Origin: JACDAV01 sp036556145
Lineage (GTDB): Bacteria; Chloroflexota; Limnocylindria; Limnocylindrales; CSP1-4
DNA: 11,094 nt
Direction of reading: 5' to 3'
NCBI GenBank assembly: GCA_036556145.1
Contig: DATBKB010000020.1
Span: 1 to 11,094 of the forward strand
The translations under genes were made by a program, and so were the position numbers. The notes beneath the pieces were generated by a model. The model ran no database searches and was not told the DNA's origin. It was given only the letters and a program-made list of their open reading frames with translations. Each line of letters starts with the position of its first letter. Positions within the stretch are counted from its first letter, which is position 1. Positions 5,517 to 11,094 of this stretch are shown here, in pieces.

Positions 5517-6692
5517 TCACCGGCGAAGGCGAAAGCGCATGCCGCGCAACGACGCAGCCTCCGGCAGCCCCCGTCCGAAGGCCATGACCTTGAACGATCC
5601 CGTCATCGCGGGATCGAGCAGTCGCGCGAGCGACGATCGGAGCGCGAGGGCGTCCTCGAGGCTGGCCTCGGCGTCGCGCATCGCGGCGACGACATCGTCC
5701 ATCCCGAGGCTCACGAGGAATTCCGCTTGCGTCGTCACCCCGAGGGCCTCGAGGCCGGCGGCACGGGCGGCGCGGTCGACGGCCGTGAGGTCGACGTGCG
5801 ACGTCAGGTCCTGGCGGCCGACGTTGGCGAACGGATCGTCGTGGACGCGCTGGCGAAGGTAGGCGCGGAGGCTGCCGGCCATCCGGCGCGGCCCGTAGAG
5901 CTGGGTTGCGGGATGCCCGTAGTCGACGATGAGGACGAGGCCGCGCTCGAGCGGCGCGGCGACCCGAGCCATCCAGGAATCGAGCGCCAGGCAGATCTCG
6001 GCGAGCTGGCGTTCGCGCAGCTCGACGCCCTCGGTGGCGAGACGCTCGGCGAGGGCCGGCGTCGTCGGTTCGGCCTCGACCTCGACGAAGCGCCCGGCAT
6101 GCCAGCTCACCAGCCGTTCGCGGAGCCGGCCGTCGCGCCATGCGACGGCGTGCACCGGCAGGGCGTCGAGGACCTCATTCGCGACGACGGCCCCCACGAA
6201 GGCGCCGGCTGTCGGTGAGACGGCGGGCCGGCCGGCCGCGCGGAGCCGGTTGACGATGGCGTCCGCCTGTCGCGGGTCGGCCTCGACCGGCTCGTAGCGG
6301 ATCGCCTTGGCGAGGCCGGACCCGTCGGCATCGAGGCCGTCGAGGATCGCCGTGGCGAGCGCGCCGCTTCCCGCCCCGTGCTCCCGGACAACGAACGTCC
6401 CGGGCCGGTCGAGGAGCTGCCACGCGTCGTCGAGCTGGCGAGCGATCGCCCGGCCGAAGATCGGGTGTGTCTCCGGGGCGGTGATGAAATCGCCCTGCCG
6501 CCCCGGGCCCGGCCGACCGGACGTGTAGTAGCCGAGCTCGGGCTCGTAGAGCGCCCGTTCCATGAACCGCGCGAACGTGATGGGGCCGGTGGCCTCGATC
6601 TCCGCCCGGATCCGATCGACGAGCTCCGGCTCGTGACCCACGTCGAGATCGGGCGCCGGCTCGCGCCGCAGGGCGGGCTCGAAGCGGCTCAT
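5517..6692 (-). CDS. MidA/NDUFAF7-family SAM-dependent methyltransferase (complex I assembly type)
   Basis: 391 aa, normal for the family (Methyltransf_28, formerly DUF185). Landmarks: FMERALYEPELGYY (43-56), GDFITAPETHPIFG (67-80), SAM-binding glycine-rich VVREHGAGSGAL (101-112), VVANEVLDALPVH in the middle, then VDYGHPATQLYGP, RQRVHDDPFANVGRQDLTSHVD, all matching MidA/NDUFAF7. The mitochondrial member dimethylates an arginine of the 49 kDa complex I subunit (NuoD orthologue) early in assembly; whether bacterial members do the same is not settled as far as I know. The gene stands 417 bp upstream of nuoABCD on the same strand, and this NuoD keeps the target Arg (Arg90). ATG 6692 overlaps the stop of the upstream gene as ATGA. 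Family call is firm; substrate is inference. Confidence 0.9.
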   Translation of the reverse strand: MSRFEPALRREPAPDLDVGHEPELVDRIRAEIEATGPITFARFMERALYEPELGYYTSGRPGPGRQGDFITAPETHPIFGRAIARQLDDAWQLLDRPGTFVVREHGAGSGALATAILDGLDADGSGLAKAIRYEPVEADPRQADAIVNRLRAAGRPAVSPTAGAFVGAVVANEVLDALPVHAVAWRDGRLRERLVSWHAGRFVEVEAEPTTPALAERLATEGVELRERQLAEICLALDSWMARVAAPLERGLVLIVDYGHPATQLYGPRRMAGSLRAYLRQRVHDDPFANVGRQDLTSHVDLTAVDRAARAAGLEALGVTTQAEFLVSLGMDDVVAAMRDAEASLEDALALRSSLARLLDPAMTGSFKVMAFGRGLPEAASLRGMRFRLRR

Positions 6693-7753
6693 CGGGCCTT
6701 CGCCCGGGTCGGCAGCAGTCGATCGAGGACGATCGGCAGGCCCGGCCCGACGACGGTGTGGCCGCCGAGCACGATCGGGATCCGCGCCTCGATGGCCGAG
6801 AGCGTGAGATCCCGGAGCCACGGATCGGCGATCGATCGCGGCGCCAGGAGGTCGCTCGCGGAGCGATCCTCCGCCGAGGGCCAGCGGTGCTCGTCCGGCC
6901 CACGTCGGTCGGCGAGGAGCACGCGCGTGTCGACGACCGCGGCCTCGCCGAGCTCCTCGAGGATCGAACCGAACGCCTTCGGCCCCCGAATGTCGAGCAG
7001 CCGGCCGAGCGCCGACCGCGGCGGCCGCGCGTTGGGCCCGCCGGACGCGCGCAGGCCTCGTTCCTCGATGAGCGCGCGCGTCCGCGCGGCGGTGTGCGCC
7101 TCGAGCCAGGCGAGCGTCGAAGCGGACGATCGCCCGGCCACCACGAGCTCCGAGCGAGGGTCGGCGGCGACCGCGGCCAGGCGCTCCAGCGCGGTGCGCG
7201 CCGCACGCAGCTCGGGCGCGCCTGCCTCGACGCCGGCGACGAGCAGGTCGATCGGCGAGTCGAGGTCGACCTGCAGGTGTCGGCGCGCCCGCAGGTCGGT
7301 CACCTCGTAGCCGGCCCTCTCGGCCAGCCAGCGAGGCAGCGCGTTGTCGGTCGGCAGGTCGGGCAGCTCGAGGAGGCGCTCCGCGCAGGCAACGGCGACG
7401 ACGTCGGCCGAGTACCGGTTGTTCACGAGGGCCACCGGTCGCCCCGCGGAGGCCGTCGCGACGAAGCGGGCGAGGTCCGCCGCCCGGGCCAGGGGGATGG
7501 CGCCGGACCCGGCGACGACCAGCCCGTCGGGTCGTTCGGCCTCGACGAGCTCCCGGAGCCGGACACCGAACGGTGTATCGTCGGGCGGCCCGGAGACGAC
7601 CGCGACATCGTCGATGCCCGCCCGGCGGAAGCCGGCGACATGGCGCTCGGCGACAGCACGCCGCGCGTCGACGAGCAGCCGCTCGAACGGCCCCGGCGTG
7701 GCGGGTTCCGCGTGGAACAGGCGAACGGCAAGGCGTGCCACGGCGGCGAGCAT
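6689..7753 (-). CDS. Unrecognised 354-aa protein with a nucleotidyltransferase-like N-terminal half
   Basis: I do not recognise this gene with certainty. The N-terminal half (about 25-172) has the order of elements seen in small GT-A nucleotidyltransferases such as CofC/MobA-like proteins: GIDDVAVVSG (46-55), VVAGSGAIPLARAADL (79-94, where the family has an acidic metal site followed by PLLT), NNRYSADVVA (111-120), TDNALPRWLAER (135-146) and VDLDSPIDLL (162-171). The usual metal-binding Asp before the Pro-Leu appears absent (SGAIPL), so catalysis is uncertain. The C-terminal half (about 190-354) has RLLDIRGPKAFGSILEEL, an acidic loop, and GGHTVVGPGLPIVLDRLL; I cannot name it. No signal peptide or membrane segment is evident. 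It overlaps the methyltransferase by ATGA, so the two are probably co-translated. It starts 19 bp from folK, divergently, with no clear ribosome binding site. Confidence 0.75.
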   Translation of the reverse strand: MLAAVARLAVRLFHAEPATPGPFERLLVDARRAVAERHVAGFRRAGIDDVAVVSGPPDDTPFGVRLRELVEAERPDGLVVAGSGAIPLARAADLARFVATASAGRPVALVNNRYSADVVAVACAERLLELPDLPTDNALPRWLAERAGYEVTDLRARRHLQVDLDSPIDLLVAGVEAGAPELRAARTALERLAAVAADPRSELVVAGRSSASTLAWLEAHTAARTRALIEERGLRASGGPNARPPRSALGRLLDIRGPKAFGSILEELGEAAVVDTRVLLADRRGPDEHRWPSAEDRSASDLLAPRSIADPWLRDLTLSAIEARIPIVLGGHTVVGPGLPIVLDRLLPTRAKAR

Positions 7754-7760
7754 AGCGACG

Positions 7761-7766
7761 AGGAGG
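7761..7766 (+). promoter_or_regulatory. Ribosome binding site of folK
   Basis: A perfect AGGAGG lies six bases before the CTG at 7773. It is the only strong ribosome binding site near the FolK N-terminus and therefore decides an unusual start codon. Confidence 0.7.
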
Positions 7767-7772
7767 CGAGGG

Positions 7773-8366
7773 CTGGCCCGACGGGTTCGTGCCTACGTCG
7801 GTCTGGGGGCGAACGTCGGCGACACCGAGCGGACGCTCGAGGCGGCCGTCCACGCGATCGCGGCGCTGCCGGGCGCCCGGCTGCGCGGCGTCTCCCGGCT
7901 CTACGCGACGGCGCCCGTCGGCGTGACGACCCAGTCCGAGTTCCGGAACGCCGTCGTCGCCGTCGACGTGCCGCTCGGCGCGGATGCGCGGACCGGCGCG
8001 CTCGCCCTCCTCTCCGCGCTCAAAAGCCTCGAGCGAGCATTCGGCCGGCAGCAGCGCCAGCGGTGGGGTCCGCGCGAGCTGGACCTCGACCTGCTCGTCT
8101 TCGGCCGGAGCCGCCTCTCGGTGGCGCGGCCGCCGGACGCCCGGTCGGCCGACCCGGCGAAGTCCGGCGCGCACCTCGTCGTGCCCCATCCGGAAGCGCG
8201 GGAGCGGCTCTTCGTGCTCGCGCCCCTGGCCGACCTGGCACCCGGCCTCGTTCCGCCCGGCTGGACGGAGCGCGTGGCGACCGCACGCGATCGTCGGCGC
8301 GCGGTCGAGGGCGCGGACGCCGCCCGACCGATCGGACGCTGGACCGGCGGGGGCTGGCGGCGCTGA
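7773..8366 (+). CDS. folK: 2-amino-4-hydroxy-6-hydroxymethyldihydropteridine pyrophosphokinase (FolK/HPPK), probable CTG start
   Basis: Transfers pyrophosphate from ATP to hydroxymethyl-dihydropterin in folate synthesis. Motifs: AYVGLGANVGD (7-17), SRLYATAPVG (41-50), LKSLERAFGR (83-92), RWGPRELDLDLLVFG (97-111) with Mg-binding Asp104 and Asp106 and catalytic Arg101, then VPHPEARERLFVLAPL. At 197 aa it exceeds the usual 160 or so, because of a loop of about 20 residues after LLVFG and a C-terminal tail. No ATG, GTG or TTG codon lies in frame near the conserved N-terminus; CTG 7773, six bases after AGGAGG, fits best. It is the only plus-strand gene; its neighbours are not folate genes. Its 5' end is 19 bp from a divergent start and its stop is 7 bp from the glpX stop. 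Confidence 0.93.
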   Translation: MARRVRAYVGLGANVGDTERTLEAAVHAIAALPGARLRGVSRLYATAPVGVTTQSEFRNAVVAVDVPLGADARTGALALLSALKSLERAFGRQQRQRWGPRELDLDLLVFGRSRLSVARPPDARSADPAKSGAHLVVPHPEARERLFVLAPLADLAPGLVPPGWTERVATARDRRRAVEGADAARPIGRWTGGGWRR

Positions 8367-8373
8367 TGCCCTG

Positions 8374-9402
8374 CTAGAGGCGGACGGCCGGCGGGCGGGT
8401 CCGGTCGAACATGTGAACCGTGTCGACGAAGCGGACCTGTTTCGTCTGGTAGCCCATGACCAGCGAGTGGGTCCGCGCCCCGCCGCCGAAGAAGCGGACG
8501 CCCTGGAGGAGATCGCCCTCGGTCACGCCGGTCGCGCTGAACACGAGCGTCTCGCCGGACGCGAGGTCCTCGGTGGTGTACACGCGGCTCTCGTCGCCGT
8601 GACCCATCGCCGCGCCGCGGGTCCGCTCCTCGTCGGAGCGGTAGCGGAACCGCGCCTGGATCTCGCCGCCGAGGCAGCGCAGCGCGGCCGCGGTGAGGAC
8701 GCCTTCCGGCGCGCCGCCGATCCCCATGACCGCGTGGACACCCGTCCCCGAGACGGCGCAGCTGATCGCGGCCGAGAGGTCGCCGTCGCTGATGAGCTTG
8801 ATCCGCGCCCCGGTGCGCCGCACCTCGGCGATGAGGCTCTCGTGCCGCGGCCGGTCGAGGATGATCACCGTGATGTCGTTGACCTTCCGGCCGAGGGCCG
8901 ACGCGATCGCCTCGATGTTGTCGCCCGGCGGCCGGCGGATGTCGACCTTGCCAGCCGACGTCGGGCCGACGCAAAGCTTCTCGAGGTACGTGTCCGGCGC
9001 GTTCAGCAGGCCGCCCTTCTCGGACGCGGCGAGGACCGTGATCGCGTTCGCCTGGCCGTGGGCGACGAGGTTCGTGCCCTCGAGCGGGTCGACGGCGATG
9101 TCGATCTCCATCGCCTGGGGGTGCTGGGCCTTCTCCCAGGCGCCGACCTCCTCGCCGATGTAGAGCATCGGCGCCTCGTCGCGCTCGCCCTCGCCGATGA
9201 CGATCGTCGCCGAGAACTCGATCTCGTCGAGCGTCCGGCGCATCGACTCGACGGCCGCACGATCGGCCTCGTGCTTGTCGCCGCGACCCATGAACCGGGC
9301 GCTGGCGAGGGCGGCCGCCTCGGTCACGCGGACCATCTCGAGGCCGAGCATCTGCTCCATGGCCGCCCCGCCGGTCCCGCCCGCGACGGGCCCGCTCGCC
9401 AT
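8374..9402 (-). CDS. glpX: Class II fructose-1,6-bisphosphatase (GlpX)
   Basis: Hydrolyses fructose 1,6-bisphosphate in gluconeogenesis; cytosolic, metal dependent. 342 aa. Landmarks: VRVTEAAALASARFMGRGDK (24-43, Asp42), IGEGERDEAPMLYIGE (69-84, Glu71), DIAVDPLEGTN (101-111, Asp105, Glu108), NAPDTYLEKL, PRHESLIAEVR, IGGAPEGVLTAAALRCLGG and VFSATGVTEGDLL, all typical of GlpX. ATG 9402 is two bases after the purH stop and has no clear ribosome binding site. A second in-frame ATG at 9360 (MEQMLGLEMVRVTEAA) aligns better with the usual GlpX N-terminus and would remove a 14-residue Gly/Ala stretch, so the true start may be 9360. Probably co-transcribed with purH. Converges on folK with 7 bp between stops. 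Confidence 0.95.
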   Translation of the reverse strand: MASGPVAGGTGGAAMEQMLGLEMVRVTEAAALASARFMGRGDKHEADRAAVESMRRTLDEIEFSATIVIGEGERDEAPMLYIGEEVGAWEKAQHPQAMEIDIAVDPLEGTNLVAHGQANAITVLAASEKGGLLNAPDTYLEKLCVGPTSAGKVDIRRPPGDNIEAIASALGRKVNDITVIILDRPRHESLIAEVRRTGARIKLISDGDLSAAISCAVSGTGVHAVMGIGGAPEGVLTAAALRCLGGEIQARFRYRSDEERTRGAAMGHGDESRVYTTEDLASGETLVFSATGVTEGDLLQGVRFFGGGARTHSLVMGYQTKQVRFVDTVHMFDRTRPPAVRL

Positions 9403-9404
9403 GG

Positions 9405-10952
9405 CTAGTGCCGGAAGTGGCGCCGGCCGGTGAAGACCATCGCCATGTGATGGCGGTCGGCGACTTCGATCGCCATCTCGTCCCGGATCGATCCACCCGG
9501 CTGGATGATCGCCGTGACGCCCGCGCCCGCCGCGAGCTGGATGCCGTCGGGGAACGGGAAGTACGCATCCGAGGCCATGACCGCGAGCTTCGCCCGGTCT
9601 CCGGCCCGGCGGAGCGCGATCTCGACCGACACCTGGCGGCTCGCCTGGGCCGCCCCGATCCCGACCGTCGAGGCGTTCTTCGCCAGCACGATGGCGTTCG
9701 AGCGGACGTGCCGGACGGCGCGCCAGGCGAAGAGGAGGTCGGTGAGCTCCTCGAGCGTCGGGCGGCGCTTCGTCACGACCTGGAGCTTGCCCCGGTCGAG
9801 CCCGAGGTCGTCGATGCTCTCGACGAGCAACCCGCCGGCGACCCGCTTGAAGTCGAGGTTCGCGATCCCGTAGTCGCGCATCCCCTCGGTAGGGTCGGGC
9901 GGGACCGCCAGGAGCTCCAGCCCGTGCTTGCCCTTGAGGATGCCGCGGGCGGCCTGGCTGTAGGCCGGGGCGACGACGGCCTCGTACGAATTCGCGGCGA
10001 TCTCGCGGGCGGTCGCCCCGTCGAGCTCGCGGTTGACCCCGACGATCCCGCCGAAGGACGCGACCGGATCGGTGTCGAGGGCCTTGCGGTAGGCGTCGAC
10101 GAGCTCATCGCTCGAGGCCAGCCCCACCGGATCGGTGTGCTTGGCGATGGCGACCGTCGGGGCCGTGTAGTCCGAGGCGATCCGGTACGCGGCGTCGAGG
10201 TCGAGCAGGTTGTTGAACGACGGCCGCGAGCCCTGGACGTAGGTCGCGTCCGCGAGCGTTCCGGAGCGGTGCGTCGTCTCGCGGTAGAACGCCGCCTGCT
10301 GGTGCGGGTTCTCGCCGTAGCGGAGGTCCTCGACCTTCTCGAGGACCATCGCAAGGCGGCGCGGGAACCGCGTGCCGGAGATCTGGTTGAGGTACGCGGC
10401 GATCTCGGCGTAGTACGCGGCAACGGCGCCGAAGGCGTCCGCGGCGAGCTGCGCCCGGAGCTCCGGCGAGACGTGGCCGTGCTCGCGCAGCTCGCTCGTG
10501 ACCCGGCCGTAGTGCTCGGGGCTCGCGATCGCGGCCACGCCCGCGGCGTTACGGGCGGCCGCGCCGAGGAGCGCCGCGCCGCCGACGTCGATCATCTCGA
10601 TCGCCTCGTCGATGCCCATGAGCTTGCGCCCGACCTCGGGGGCGAACGGCTTGACGTTGACCACGACGAGGTCGATCGGGGCGATGCCGTTCGCGACGAG
10701 CTCGTCGAGCTGGGCCTGGATGTCGCGGCGGGCGAGGATGCCCGCGTACACCGCCGGGTGGAACGTCTTCACCTGGCCGCCGATGAGCGAGGGGACGTGG
10801 GTCAGCTCGGAGACGGGGGCGACGTCGATGCCGTCGGCCGCCAGGTGGTCGCGGGTGCCGTCGGTCGCGAACATCTCGACGCCGAGATTCGCGAGGTCCC
10901 GGGCGAAGGGCGAGATGCCGTCGCGGTTCGCGACCGACAGCAGGGCTCGCAA
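9405..10952 (-). CDS. purH: Bifunctional AICAR transformylase / IMP cyclohydrolase (PurH), TTG start
   Basis: Last two steps of IMP synthesis; 515 aa, full length. The IMP cyclohydrolase (MGS-like) domain covers about 1-190: LLSVANRDGISPFARDL (4-20), GGQVKTFHPAVYAGILARR (58-76), EAIEMIDVGG (116-125). The transformylase domain covers about 200-515: RYGENPHQQAAFY (211-223), catalytic pair Lys271-His272 in KHTDPVGLA, DPVASFGGIVGVNRE, RSNAIVLAKNASTVGIGAAQ, MASDAYFPFPDGI, IQPGGSIRDE and the family end VFTGRRHFRH. The cyclohydrolase half has substitutions at positions considered catalytic in human ATIC (Tyr104 to Lys101, Lys137 to Arg134). TTG 10952, with GGAGGAGG eight bases upstream, puts the start exactly where PurH proteins begin; the frame remains open upstream to an ATG at 11075, but that extension is Arg-rich and unlike PurH. 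Confidence 0.95.
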   Translation of the reverse strand: MRALLSVANRDGISPFARDLANLGVEMFATDGTRDHLAADGIDVAPVSELTHVPSLIGGQVKTFHPAVYAGILARRDIQAQLDELVANGIAPIDLVVVNVKPFAPEVGRKLMGIDEAIEMIDVGGAALLGAAARNAAGVAAIASPEHYGRVTSELREHGHVSPELRAQLAADAFGAVAAYYAEIAAYLNQISGTRFPRRLAMVLEKVEDLRYGENPHQQAAFYRETTHRSGTLADATYVQGSRPSFNNLLDLDAAYRIASDYTAPTVAIAKHTDPVGLASSDELVDAYRKALDTDPVASFGGIVGVNRELDGATAREIAANSYEAVVAPAYSQAARGILKGKHGLELLAVPPDPTEGMRDYGIANLDFKRVAGGLLVESIDDLGLDRGKLQVVTKRRPTLEELTDLLFAWRAVRHVRSNAIVLAKNASTVGIGAAQASRQVSVEIALRRAGDRAKLAVMASDAYFPFPDGIQLAAGAGVTAIIQPGGSIRDEMAIEVADRHHMAMVFTGRRHFRH

Positions 10953-10960
10953 CCCGGCTT

Positions 10961-10968
10961 CCTCCTCC
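10961..10968 (-). promoter_or_regulatory. Ribosome binding site of purH
   Basis: GGAGGAGG on the minus strand lies eight bases before TTG 10952. It selects this TTG over the in-frame ATG at 11075. Confidence 0.8.
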
Positions 10969-10982
10969 CGTGGTCGCCTCGA

Positions 10983-11036
10983 CGCGGCGCACCGTCGCAG
11001 GGAAGGGCAAGCCTGCGGGCGTCCCGGTGCGCGGCG
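10983..11036 (-). repeat. Two-tier hairpin in the purH leader
   Basis: An outer stem of 12 positions with 11 pairs (10983-10994 with 11025-11036) encloses a perfect 6-bp inner stem CGCAGG/CCTGCG (10996-11001 with 11012-11017) and a 10-base loop. It sits between a candidate promoter and the ribosome binding site. I looked for the ZTP (pfl) riboswitch, common before purH, and did not find its conserved 3' element, so this is only a structured leader of unknown function. Confidence 0.45.
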
Positions 11037-11053
11037 GACGTCCCTTTCGGCCG

Positions 11054-11059
11054 AGTATA
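11054..11059 (-). promoter_or_regulatory. Candidate -10 box of the purH-glpX promoter
   Basis: TATACT on the minus strand matches the -10 consensus at five of six positions in an otherwise GC-rich stretch; the -35 region is poor. It lies within an inverted repeat, GAGTAT (11053-11058) and ATACTC (11074-11079). Its mirror half could give a plus-strand -10 (CATACT) for a gene to the right. Confidence 0.35.
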
Positions 11060-11094
11060 GCGCGACCCGTGGCATACTCCGTCCGCGCCGGCCG

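Noticed and set aside
5517..8189. Single 890-codon minus-strand frame joining folK antisense, the unknown gene region and the methyltransferase
   Set aside because: Only the part from ATG 6692 onward matches the methyltransferase; upstream it is an out-of-frame, Arg-rich read-through without a start or motif.
6758..8377. Plus-strand open frame of 539 codons crossing the folK start region
   Set aside because: It is antisense to the 354-aa gene and out of frame with folK; no family motif.
10953..11050. ZTP riboswitch before purH
   Set aside because: A hairpin is present, but the conserved 3' CCGCC-UGGGC-type element could not be located by eye.
9408..11060. Plus-strand open frame of 550 codons opposite purH
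   Set aside because: Antisense shadow of purH with repetitive Asp/Arg/Val/Glu composition.
10953..11075. PurH start at the in-frame ATG 11075
   Set aside because: The added 41 residues are Arg/Pro rich and unlike PurH, while TTG 10952 has GGAGGAGG at good spacing and starts at the family N-terminus.

Overview
The window comes from a GC-rich bacterium (about 70% G+C by eye; GTG, TTG and probably CTG starts; almost no T-runs). The gene content is housekeeping rather than accessory. Several sequence features (long NuoB and NuoH variants, a divergent PurH, a NuoI/NuoE fusion) suggest a deep-branching lineage such as Chloroflexota, possibly of the Limnocylindria kind, with Actinobacteriota as the alternative. 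That placement is inference; no taxonomic marker is present.

Layout, read along the minus strand, which carries all genes but one. (1) At the right end, purH (9405-10952) starts from a TTG codon behind a strong ribosome binding site and a structured leader, followed after 2 bp by glpX (8374-9402). (2) folK (7773-8366) is the only plus-strand gene. It lies 7 bp tail-to-tail from glpX and 19 bp head-to-head from an unrecognised gene (6689-7753) with nucleotidyltransferase-like features. (3) That gene overlaps by ATGA with a MidA/NDUFAF7-family methyltransferase (5517-6692). (4) A gene-free 417 bp interval (5100-5516) is packed with inverted repeats, including a perfect 16-bp stem and a perfect 16-bp palindrome, and holds a probable nuo promoter and leader. 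(5) The respiratory complex I operon follows: nuoA, nuoB, nuoC, nuoD, a 370 bp gap, nuoH, and the start of a fused NuoI/NuoE-like protein cut off by the left edge.

How the genes work together: nuoA-D and nuoH encode the quinone-site core of complex I (NuoB, C and D in the connecting module; NuoA and NuoH in the membrane). The methyltransferase next door belongs to the family whose mitochondrial member methylates the NuoD orthologue, and the target arginine is conserved in this NuoD, so midA and nuo plausibly form an assembly/structural neighbourhood. PurH (IMP synthesis from AICAR, using 10-formyl-THF) and FolK (folate biosynthesis) are metabolically related but not co-transcribed. GlpX is gluconeogenic.

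The point most worth attention is the first gene at the left edge. It has a NuoI-type N-terminus with one [4Fe-4S] cysteine motif instead of two and runs directly into a NuoE-type domain, while nuoE, nuoF and nuoG are absent from their usual place between nuoD and nuoH. No mobile element, CRISPR array, tRNA or rRNA was found.
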